Source: Peptoniphilus harei (GTDB taxonomy: Bacteria; Bacillota; Clostridia; Tissierellales; Peptoniphilaceae). Taken from it: a stretch of 64,000 nt of DNA. How positions within the stretch are numbered: the first letter of the stretch is position 1; each line of letters begins with the position of its first letter. The stretch is from positions 1,736,001 to 1,800,000 of the forward strand of contig NZ_UATM01000032.1 of assembly GCF_900454685.1 (NCBI RefSeq). The letters are read 5' to 3'. Of this stretch, positions 54,372 through 62,617 are shown piece by piece. The position numbers and the translations under genes were made by a program. The notes under the pieces are model-generated. The model did not search any database. It was given only the letters and a program-made list of their open reading frames with translations, and was not told where the DNA came from.

Positions 54372-55601
54372 TTATTGCTCTATTTTGTTATATGATTTTA
54401 TACTTAGCAATAAATACAGAGCAATATTAATTAAAGCCATTATTACTAGAAACTTTGGAATCCATAAAATTTTACCTGGCAACTTAACAAATTCAAATTT
54501 TTGATACTGTTCAATTAAGCTATTTTCTGCAGTACCTAATCCCAAAGACGGCAAAAAATAAAATATTGATTTAAACAATTTTTTTCCATACAATAATGAT
54601 GGAATAAAAAATAAAACACTCGATATGGCTGATGAAACCATAGAAACTTTTGAATTTATAGCGACAAATATTGACATCATTGAACTTGCAATAGTAAATA
54701 ATATACTTAACAAAAATACACTTAATATAACTTTACCTATAGTTAAATTAGATATTGACAGTTGATTAAATAGTAACATTTGAAAAGATGAATCTAAACC
54801 ATTAGTATAAAGATATTTAATAGTTCCATAATAAATAGATATATTTAATATCAAATAAAGCGATATAATACTTGCTAAGGCAAGTATCTTGCTGCAAATA
54901 TATTTATTTCTTCCATTTCTAGTTGTTCTAAAAATTGAATCTAGGTAATTTTCTTTATCTTCAACAATGCATTGTGATGAAATCAATATACAAATTAGTG
55001 ATAATACCGTTATAAAAATATTTACGAAAAATAGTATATCTTCACTAAAATATCCTCCATAATAAAATGGTTTATTTACCTCTTTATATTTTTCTAGAGC
55101 AAATTCTGTTATCTTGTCATTGTCATATTTCTGTTTTATGTCCCTTTCCAATGCATCATAACAACTTTGATAAAAATTTAAATCTTTTTCTGTATCAAGT
55201 TCGTTTACATCAAGTAAACTTCCAGATGTTGTAATTGTATATGGGTATGTTATTACTCTTAATATAGGATCAAATTTCGATATATTTTTTTTAGCATCCT
55301 CTGATAAGTTTTCTCTACTGTTTACATTTTCATTATTTAATATTTCTTTATAAGATTTTACTACTTTAGTTATTTTTTCTTCTGTCAAATAACCTTCAGA
55401 GGCTTTATTATCCTCATTAAAATGATCTATAGCCTCTTTTCCAAAATAGGTAATTGTATCACCAGAACTTATATCATCATATTGTACACTTCTATAAGTA
55501 ATAAATGATATCAAAAAAGTAAAAAATAAACCCACGACCAAAAAAACTCTTACTGATTTTTTAGATAAAAATCTTTTTAGTTCCTGTAAATATATGTTCA
55601 T
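54372..55601 (-). CDS. Large ABC-2 permease, second of two paralogues
   Basis: A 409-residue protein with one N-terminal membrane segment, an external domain of about 150 residues (FGKEAIDHFNEDNKASEGYL), and five or six C-terminal segments. It shares layout and motifs with the permease at 56028 (GKEAI, SGYL/SGKI TEEKI, then PFYYGGYFSED). It likely pairs with it and the ATPase at 57304. The substrate is unknown. Peptide antibiotic export or immunity is a guess from the adjacent two-component genes. Confidence 0.75.
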   Translation of the reverse strand: MNIYLQELKRFLSKKSVRVFLVVGLFFTFLISFITYRSVQYDDISSGDTITYFGKEAIDHFNEDNKASEGYLTEEKITKVVKSYKEILNNENVNSRENLSEDAKKNISKFDPILRVITYPYTITTSGSLLDVNELDTEKDLNFYQSCYDALERDIKQKYDNDKITEFALEKYKEVNKPFYYGGYFSEDILFFVNIFITVLSLICILISSQCIVEDKENYLDSIFRTTRNGRNKYICSKILALASIISLYLILNISIYYGTIKYLYTNGLDSSFQMLLFNQLSISNLTIGKVILSVFLLSILFTIASSMMSIFVAINSKVSMVSSAISSVLFFIPSLLYGKKLFKSIFYFLPSLGLGTAENSLIEQYQKFEFVKLPGKILWIPKFLVIMALINIALYLLLSIKSYNKIEQ

Positions 55602-55801
55602 AATCTATACCTCCCCTACAGCTTTGACAAAGCAAACTAGTCTTATTATTTATAATTAATATAGAAGCCCACAAAATATAGACTAAAATTTCTATATAGT
55701 GTGAACTTCTATGATTCATCATTAATTATGATGCTCTTGGAGTTTTTAAAGCGCGAACTCTGTTACCAGTTCTATATTCTCCTTATTTTATTTTTTTCAT
55801 C
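55602..55801. other. Spacer between the small hypothetical gene and the second permease
   Basis: No frame or clear promoter is recognised. The sequence has several short imperfect inverted repeats. Confidence 0.4.
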
Positions 55802-56062
55802 CTACGATAAGATTGGATCATAATAATCTTTTAAAATCATTCTTTCTTCATAAGATTGTGGTCTTGTATATATGCTTTCATGTGGTCCATAATCTATGGA
55901 AGATGTTAATATGTTTATATTCTTAGGCAACCAATCGCATTCATTTAAATAAACTTGTATCTTATCATACTTATCCTCATAATCAGGTCCTTCGATTACC
56001 ATGTTTAAGGTAATGTTTTCTTTATTATTATATTTTTCTGCTTCTAGGGTTATTAAGTCCAT
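55802..56062 (-). CDS. Hypothetical 86-residue acidic protein
   Basis: MDLITLEAEKYNNKENITLN begins a soluble acidic protein with no family that I recognise. The start at 56062 has GGAGG five bases upstream and lies inside the end of the permease gene, overlapping it by 35 bases in another frame, so translation is probably coupled. It is placed between two permease paralogues. Confidence 0.55.
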   Translation of the reverse strand: MDLITLEAEKYNNKENITLNMVIEGPDYEDKYDKIQVYLNECDWLPKNINILTSSIDYGPHESIYTRPQSYEERMILKDYYDPILS

Positions 56063-57302
56063 AATTACCTCCAATTTTTGAATACATCATTACTACTAAA
56101 CTTGGTAAAATAATAATATATATTACAGCTGATATCATTATAAGACTTGATGAACTCATCCAATTTCCAAAAACATTTACAAAATTAAAATCAGCTATTT
56201 GATTTTGTAATGAATTGAGTAGTCCTACTCCTGAAGATGGAAAAATATAGTTTATAGCACTAATCATACCAATAGGAGAAATTATTGTTGGAAATACTGC
56301 TAATAAAATTGATTTCATTATGGATTCAACTTTTCTTTTACTTAATACAGAAATAATTAGTGTAGCAAGAATGGTTGAAATCAATATGATACTATTACAA
56401 ATAAGCATATATTTATTAAACTGTCCAAAGTTCCAATTATGCAAACTTAAAGCACTAAACATCATCTGAACAGAAGTCTTTTTATACTCTGTTCCAAAAG
56501 CATAGTCTAATATAGAGCCTTGTATGAAGTTTCCTAAGAGCAAAGTTAATACCGAAATCGTAAGTATTGCTAGGATTTTATAGATGGCAAACTTTCTTCT
56601 GCCATATTTAGTTGTTTTAAATATATAATCTAAATCATTCTCACTATCTGACGAGAATATTGGAGCTGCTACTACAACCATTAAAATTATTATTATCGTA
56701 TTATAAAATCCTCTATAATCATTTGCATCTGTACTATAATATCCATAATATTCATATGGAGTCTTTATTTTACTCAGTGCTTTTTCAGATTTTTCTATAA
56801 TTTGATTCTGAGCTTTATTAGGATATTCATTTTCAATTACTTTATTTAGATAATCAAATACTTTATTGTAAAAATATTTGGTATCATTGATATCTATGCT
56901 TAAAACTGGAGGAAGGTTATTACTTTGAGAATCAGTGAATACTTCATTTACTTTCTTACTTATATGTTCTATAGGCATAAGCTTCTTTGTATTAATTTCA
57001 GGTTTTAATTCAGACCTATCAGTAACATTATATTTTCTTAGTATTTCTCTATATTTTTTTGTGCCATTATAAATTAAATCTTCTGTTATCTTTCCTGAAT
57101 AAGGCTCTTTAGCTTTTTTAATATATTCTATTGCTTCTTTTCCTTTTAAATTTTTTACTTGATCTCCTTCTCCATAGGTAATTTTTGTAAAATTAATTGG
57201 AGCTATGGAAAGCAATATAGCAAGTAGTAATGAAAACAATATTATAATTTGATTTGATCTTATTGATAAAATCCTCTTTATCTCATTTAAGTAAATTTTC
57301 AT
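56028..57302 (-). CDS. Large ABC-2 permease, first of two paralogues
   Basis: A 424-residue protein with an N-terminal segment, an external region of about 150 residues (LKGKEAIEYIKKAKEPYSGK) and about six C-terminal segments. It starts one base after the ATPase gene ends. The repeated GKEAI and TPYEYYGYYSTD-type motifs are shared with the gene at 54372. Confidence 0.8.
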   Translation of the reverse strand: MKIYLNEIKRILSIRSNQIIILFSLLLAILLSIAPINFTKITYGEGDQVKNLKGKEAIEYIKKAKEPYSGKITEDLIYNGTKKYREILRKYNVTDRSELKPEINTKKLMPIEHISKKVNEVFTDSQSNNLPPVLSIDINDTKYFYNKVFDYLNKVIENEYPNKAQNQIIEKSEKALSKIKTPYEYYGYYSTDANDYRGFYNTIIIILMVVVAAPIFSSDSENDLDYIFKTTKYGRRKFAIYKILAILTISVLTLLLGNFIQGSILDYAFGTEYKKTSVQMMFSALSLHNWNFGQFNKYMLICNSIILISTILATLIISVLSKRKVESIMKSILLAVFPTIISPIGMISAINYIFPSSGVGLLNSLQNQIADFNFVNVFGNWMSSSSLIMISAVIYIIILPSLVVMMYSKIGGNYGLNNPRSRKI

Positions 57303-57303
57303 T

Positions 57304-58191
57304 TTAATTCACCTTAAAACTTCTATCTTCTGGAAAGACCCATAAATAGAAGTCTTCTAGATGAGCTTTTGTTAATTTAGAATTATTTAAAACATCATCT
57401 TTATCTGATATGTATCTAATGAGTACGTTTCCATCATCTTGTTGTTTTACATTAACAACATTCAATTGTGTTTCTTTTTCTGCATATTCTCTATTTGATA
57501 TAGATGCTTCGTATACCTTATTCTTAATTTTAGATATCAGTTCATCAGTTGTTCCAGAATATACAAATTTACCATCTTTCATAATTAAATTTGATGTTGA
57601 TATATATTCAATATCAGAGACTATATGAGTCGAAAGCAAAACTATTTTATTTTTTGATATTTCCGTGATAAAATTTCTTAATTTTATTCTCTCACCAGGA
57701 TCAAGTCCTGCTGTTGGTTCATCTAAAATTAATATTTTAGGATCATTTAAAATAGCTTGACATATTCCTACTCTCCTTCTCATTCCTCCTGAAAGCTTTA
57801 CTACTTTTTTGTACTTGACATCAGATAAGTTTAATACTTCTAGGAGTTTATCAATCATTTCTTCTGTTTTGCTCTTGTCTATACCTTTTAAAGCAGCTAC
57901 ATATTGTAAAAATGAATTTACAGTAAACTCTGGAGCACAAATAAATTCTTGAGGTAAAAACCCTAACAAATTCCTATATTCTTCTCCTAATTTGTTGATT
58001 CTTTCCCCATTATATAAAATTTCGCCTTGACTCGGTGTACTAATTCCAGTGATCATTTTTATTAAAGTTGTTTTCCCAGCACCATTTGCACCTAAGAGTC
58101 CCCAAACACCTGGACATAACGTAGCTGATGCATTATCAACCGCTAATTTATCTTTAAATTTCTTACTTACGTTTTTAATCTCTAATTCCAC
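57304..58191 (-). CDS. ABC transporter ATP-binding protein (BcrA-like)
   Basis: The 295-residue ATPase has GANGAGKTT, signature LSGGMRRRVGI and ILILDEPTAGLD, with a C-terminal extension of about 80 residues. It is first in the ATPase-permease-permease operon, which lies downstream of a two-component pair. Such loci often give peptide-antibiotic or lantibiotic self-protection. That role is inferred here. Confidence 0.87.
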   Translation of the reverse strand: MELEIKNVSKKFKDKLAVDNASATLCPGVWGLLGANGAGKTTLIKMITGISTPSQGEILYNGERINKLGEEYRNLLGFLPQEFICAPEFTVNSFLQYVAALKGIDKSKTEEMIDKLLEVLNLSDVKYKKVVKLSGGMRRRVGICQAILNDPKILILDEPTAGLDPGERIKLRNFITEISKNKIVLLSTHIVSDIEYISTSNLIMKDGKFVYSGTTDELISKIKNKVYEASISNREYAEKETQLNVVNVKQQDDGNVLIRYISDKDDVLNNSKLTKAHLEDFYLWVFPEDRSFKVN

Positions 58192-58369
58192 TAAACTACC
58201 TCCCTTATCTTTTATGCTTCCTTATTAAAAAGTAAAAAAATACATCTTCATGTTAGTGATAAAAATTTTACTCCTCTATGATTTTATTTTAATTGATACA
58301 ATAAAAAAGTGTTTTAATATTCTATTGATTAATTCTTAAGATTTCATTAATTTTTAAAAAATAAAAAAA

Positions 58370-58407
58370 ACACCTTAATTATGTAGTTTTATACATAATT
58401 AAGGTGT
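58370..58407 (-). terminator. Terminator after the histidine kinase gene
   Basis: Minus strand ACACCTTAATTATGTA and TACATAATTAAGGTGT form a 16-pair stem with a six-base loop, followed by TTTTTTTT. It separates the two-component genes from the ABC operon. Confidence 0.85.
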
Positions 58408-58412
58408 AATCC

Positions 58413-59459
58413 TCATTTATTCTTTAATCTTACAATGACAATAACTTCATTATTAGAACTTTCTACCTCTATCTTACCCTCATGTAATTCAATAATTTCT
58501 TTTGCGATAGGTAAACCTAAGCCAGATCCCACTTTTTTTGAATTTCTTGCTAGATTTAATCTAGTAAATTTGTTAAACATATTTCTTATCTGCGCTTCTT
58601 CTAGTGTATCGGCCTTGTTAATAATTTTTAATATTACACACTTATACGTTTGATATATTTTAACTTTTATCTCTGTATTTGCATAAGAATATAAGATTGC
58701 ATTTTTTAAAATATTCTCTAAGGCTCTTTTCATTTTATTTGGATCGACATTTACAAATATTGAGCCTTCACTTGAGATATTTATCTTATGATTATTCTCT
58801 TTCATCATAGGATAAAGCTCATCTCTTAATTGTATTAAAAAATATTCTAAATCAATTTTTTCTTTATGAATACTAAATTCACCATTATTTAATCTAGCAA
58901 TTTCAAAAAATTGGTTTATAAGATCTTCTAATCCTAATGCTGTTTCTAATAATTGTCTAATATATTTCTCTCTTTGCTTATTAGGCAAGTCTTTCATTTC
59001 ATCGAGCATTGATAAATATCCAATGATAGATGTCAAAGGAGTTCTTAAGTCATGTGCTAAGTAGGTGATTAAATCATTATCTTCATTTTCTCTTTTTTTA
59101 AGCGTATATTCTATCTCTTTTTGTTTAAATTTTAATCTATTTATGGAATCTTCTAAAGTTTTATAAGGAGTCGGGAAACTAACAACATTCTCATCCAAAT
59201 CGTCTATTTTTTTGCATAAGTCAATATAATCTTTCTCTAATTTTGAAAATTCTTTTATTATAATAATTAATATCCCCAATAATAAAATAACAAAAAAAAT
59301 CAGATCCAATCTATTAACAAAAAATTCGTGTATTTCATTATTAAATCTAAAAATATTGCTATCTATTGCAAGCATACAACTTAAAACTATAAGTAAAAAT
59401 ATAGCAATTTCTTTTATCAGCTTTTTCAGAATACTTTCAAAGTATTTATCTTTATCCAA
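58413..59459 (-). CDS. Sensor histidine kinase
   Basis: A 348-residue kinase with two N-terminal membrane segments (about residues 14-30 and 50-68) and a short external loop. It has H-box TYLAHDLRTPLTSIIGYLSM, an N box (LENILKNAILYS) and a G box (GSGLGLPIAKEI). Its start overlaps the regulator stop by eight bases. Confidence 0.92.
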   Translation of the reverse strand: MDKDKYFESILKKLIKEIAIFLLIVLSCMLAIDSNIFRFNNEIHEFFVNRLDLIFFVILLLGILIIIIKEFSKLEKDYIDLCKKIDDLDENVVSFPTPYKTLEDSINRLKFKQKEIEYTLKKRENEDNDLITYLAHDLRTPLTSIIGYLSMLDEMKDLPNKQREKYIRQLLETALGLEDLINQFFEIARLNNGEFSIHKEKIDLEYFLIQLRDELYPMMKENNHKINISSEGSIFVNVDPNKMKRALENILKNAILYSYANTEIKVKIYQTYKCVILKIINKADTLEEAQIRNMFNKFTRLNLARNSKKVGSGLGLPIAKEIIELHEGKIEVESSNNEVIVIVRLKNK

Positions 59460-60135
59460 TCTTATAACCTACCCCCCAAACAGTTGTTATTATATTATTT
59501 TTTTCTCCTAATTTTTCTCTAATATGCCTAATATGAACTGAAACCGTATTGTTTTTTATATAATATTCATCCGGATATATTTTATAGAATAAATCTTCGG
59601 ATCCTAGTACTTCAGATTTTTTCTCTAGTAATGATTTTAAAATAATAAATTCAATAGGAGTTAAATCAATTTCCTGTCCATCAACTAAAACTTCTCTTGA
59701 TTTGATATTTAAATCCACATTTTGATAAGTTAAAATATTTCCTGTACCTTCTTTAGTTTTTAAATTATAATTATTGTATCTTCTTAATTGAGCCTTTACT
59801 CTAGCAACTAACTCTCCAGGTAAAAATGGTTTAGTTACATAATCATCCGCTCCAAAGGTTAAGCCCTTAATTTTACTTGACTCATCATCTTTTGATGTAA
59901 GCATAATAATTGGATAATTAAAAGACTCTCTAATCTTTTTGCATAAATAATATCCATCTTTATCAGGTAACATAATATCTAAAATCGCTAAATCAAATTC
60001 TTCTTCCTTAATATATCTAATTGCTTCCTCTGAACATGTTGCCTTTTTTATAATATAATTTTCATTTTCTAGATATATCTCTATTAAATCTAAAATACTT
60101 TCATCATCTTCTACTACTAATACTGAGTAATTCAT
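59452..60135 (-). CDS. OmpR-family response regulator
   Basis: The 227-residue protein has the acidic pair VVEDDES, the phosphoacceptor in LAILDIMLPDKDG, Lys in DDYVTKPFLPGE and a winged-helix domain ending IITTVWGVGYKIG. It is of VanR/GraR form. It forms an operon with the kinase and probably controls the ABC genes just downstream. Confidence 0.92.
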   Translation of the reverse strand: MNYSVLVVEDDESILDLIEIYLENENYIIKKATCSEEAIRYIKEEEFDLAILDIMLPDKDGYYLCKKIRESFNYPIIMLTSKDDESSKIKGLTFGADDYVTKPFLPGELVARVKAQLRRYNNYNLKTKEGTGNILTYQNVDLNIKSREVLVDGQEIDLTPIEFIILKSLLEKKSEVLGSEDLFYKIYPDEYYIKNNTVSVHIRHIREKLGEKNNIITTVWGVGYKIG

Positions 60136-60419
60136 AACTAAATTTCCACCATTTTAAATCTATCACTTTTGTCAAAACAACTTTAAAAAAATAAAGAAAT
60201 TTTTTAATTAAAAGAATCAAGAAGAACAATACAACATCCTTTTAATGAATTAAATATATCTTTCTAAATTTCTTAAATCTATAATTTTTGATTTAATATA
60301 CATTTCTTTCGTTGTTTATAAATGTCTACTTATAGATATTGTACCATTATTCTTTATCTCATTTCAATATCTATATCTACTATATTGATAATATAGCACC
60401 ATTATACAACCTATATACA
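60136..60419. other. AT-rich spacer upstream of the response regulator gene
   Basis: No gene is seen. The promoter of the two-component genes should lie here on the minus strand but no consensus is convincing. Confidence 0.4.
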
Positions 60420-60450
60420 TAAAAAAAATAAAGGCAGTCCGAAGACTGCC
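60420..60450 (-). terminator. Terminator after the OB-fold protein gene
   Basis: Minus strand GGCAGT CTTCGG ACTGCC followed by TTTATTTTTTTT. Confidence 0.85.
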
Positions 60451-60455
60451 GATAT

Positions 60456-61112
60456 TTATCTCTCTGTACCTTTGCTATGGTCTTTCTTATTTGACTTAGC
60501 TTTGTCATCTGTCTTAAAGCTTTTTATTTGCCCTAATATTGACTTTTTATCCTTGTATTGACTCTTTACTTGTTCTTTTGCTTTTAAGAGCTTAGAAGAA
60601 AAAATACGAACATTTTTATGTTCCTTCCCGTTGTTATCAATACTTGTTTTTACTTGACCAAATATTTTAACAAAATCTCCTTGTTTTAAGTTTTCCAAAT
60701 CTTTTGTCTTATCTCCATAGGCTGAACAATTGGTATATACTTTATTCCCATCATCATCTTTTGAAACAATTGAAAAGTTACTTACTTTAAACTTTTCTCC
60801 ATTAGCATTTTCTCTTTCAAGATTTTCTACTTTTCCAGCTATATTACCCACAAGATTTATAAGATCATCTTTTTCTTCAAGTTCATTGGTATTTTCAACA
60901 ATCTTACCTTGTTCTTTCATATCATCAATCATATAGTCAAAGTCATCACTTAGTAGACCTGTTGTGTCATTGTTCATATATAAAACATAGACTTCTTCAA
61001 GTGCCTTTTCGTCAGTAACGCCTTTTTCTATGCTCACAAGTGCTTTTATAAAATCCTTGTAATTATCATTCATCATTTCTTCTAAGTTTTCTCTAATATC
61101 TTTGTATTCCAT
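60456..61112 (-). CDS. ICE-encoded OB-fold (single-strand-binding-like) protein
   Basis: The 218-residue protein has an N-terminal helical part. An OB-fold/SSB-like domain follows (NLVGNIAGKVENLERENANG, then FKVSNFSIVSKDDDGNKVYT and LKQGDFVKIFGQVKTSI). It likely binds single-stranded element DNA during transfer. Its tail, KKSILGQIKSFK followed by charged residues, closely resembles that of the gene upstream. Confidence 0.72.
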   Translation of the reverse strand: MEYKDIRENLEEMMNDNYKDFIKALVSIEKGVTDEKALEEVYVLYMNNDTTGLLSDDFDYMIDDMKEQGKIVENTNELEEKDDLINLVGNIAGKVENLERENANGEKFKVSNFSIVSKDDDGNKVYTNCSAYGDKTKDLENLKQGDFVKIFGQVKTSIDNNGKEHKNVRIFSSKLLKAKEQVKSQYKDKKSILGQIKSFKTDDKAKSNKKDHSKGTER

Positions 61113-61155
61113 ATTTTCCTCCTTGTACTAAATAAGGAGAGCCTTTCGCTCCCCT

Positions 61156-62528
61156 CTATCTTTCTTGTCCTTTTTCCCTTTTTTCTTGATTTTTATCTTT
61201 TTCTTCTTCTGATTTGAATTTTGATATTTGTCCTAATATTGATGGCTTCTCTTCCCTTGCGTGAAGATTATCCTCTACATCATAAGTTGATTCAAAGTAA
61301 TCACTATCTTTAAAATCATTGTCATACCTATCTGGTATTCCATCATTGTCAAGATCTTTTGCTAGTGGATCATAGAAGTTTCCATCATCATCTATTTCTA
61401 AGCCTAAAGCTTGTTTTAAATCTTCTTCATCTACTGATACAAGATCATCAAAACTAGACATCTTTATGGCTTCAGTCATATCTTTAATAGCTTGTGAGTT
61501 AGATATATCTTCCTCTACAAAAGATTCTGTTCTAATGGCTACATTATCTACATACTGAGTCCATGTTTTTTCTTCCAAATTTACCTCATATTGAATCGTG
61601 TGCTTACCATCAGGTGTTTCTGTATAGGCAAGTCCTATATGGCTTAAATCAGGATATAGTTTGTCAAAGTCTTCATAGCTATTAGATTCTGAAAACTCAT
61701 AGTTAGAATAATCAACTATCGCCCTCTTTAAATTTTCTAATAGTGGTGATTGGTTTTCTAATTCTTCTACTTCTCCCATATCTAAAAGTTTATTAATCTC
61801 AGCTAGTCTTAGTGTCTTATCCCTTAACTCATCAGCTTTTTCAAATGGTTTAGTTAATTCTAACTTGGCATTTTCTAAAGATTCTTTATAGTTTTCAAGG
61901 TTTTGATTTAATCTTTCAAGTCTTGAAGACATTTTTTCAATTGCATTATCAAGCCTTGTTATATTGCCATCAGTGGAGTTTGAAAACTCTCCAAAGTATT
62001 CTGCTTTTCCTAGGAGTTTAAAGGTGTGAGTATTAGTCATAAAGTTATATGAAACTTGTAAGTCTAAATTTCTATATTTACCAATAACCTTGCTATCATT
62101 TATCTTTACCTTTTTTATTTCTTCTAATAGCTTCTCTCCAGCCTCTTTCTTATCTAAAATTTTATTTTCTCCAAGACTGATTGAAGTAAATTTGCTATCT
62201 CCTTCTCCTAATTTTTCAATACTTGAAATATCTTCTTTAACTGCTTTTATTTCCATTTCAGTTTTTAAAATACTTTGAGGATAAATTTTATTTACCTTAT
62301 CTTCAAGCTTATATTTATTAGACTTGTAGTTTGCTTCCAGCATTTTTAGTTTTGTAACTTCGTTATCTAAATCCATTTTTTCTTTAATTAGAGGATTGCC
62401 AGTAGCTAAAGCCTTAATTTCTGAATAAGATAGACTTGCTTCATCAACATCTTCTGCAACTCTTACTGGAGTTTTTGAAGTCATAATTTGAGAAATGAAT
62501 TTTTGCTTATTCTCTATTGTCTGGTCGA
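61156..62528 (-). CDS. 3' exon of a large ICE helicase-type protein (interrupted by a group II intron)
   Basis: The frame is open from the intron boundary and reads LDQTIENKQKFISQIMTSKT then PVRVAEDVDEASLSYSEIKA. This is the C-terminal part of the SNF2/DEAD-type helicase-methylase protein of Tn1549-like elements. The visible ATG at 62484 is internal, not a true start. Long coiled coils (residues 150-230), a TSP3-like stretch DLDNDGIPDRYDNDFKDSD and a tail KPSILGQISKFK follow. The N-terminal catalytic part is upstream of the intron, outside the window. Confidence 0.75.
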
Positions 62529-62564
62529 GTAGGTCGGGGATATTACTATCCCTTTCCCCTCTAA

Positions 62565-62598
62565 GAACCGTGCATGAGAGTTTCCCCTCACACGGCTC
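62565..62598 (-). ncRNA. Group II intron domain V
   Basis: A 34-base hairpin on the minus strand: GAGCCGTGTGAGGG, GAAA loop, then CTCTCATGCACGGTTC, with the catalytic AGC-type triad as AGC in GAGCCG and the two-base bulge. The size matches domain V exactly. Confidence 0.85.
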
Positions 62599-62617
62599 AA
62601 GTTTTTATAAGCCCTAA

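Noticed and set aside
61156-62528. Full-length independent gene starting at 62484
   Set aside because: The family sequence continues in frame upstream of that ATG to the intron boundary, so it is the 3' exon of a larger gene.
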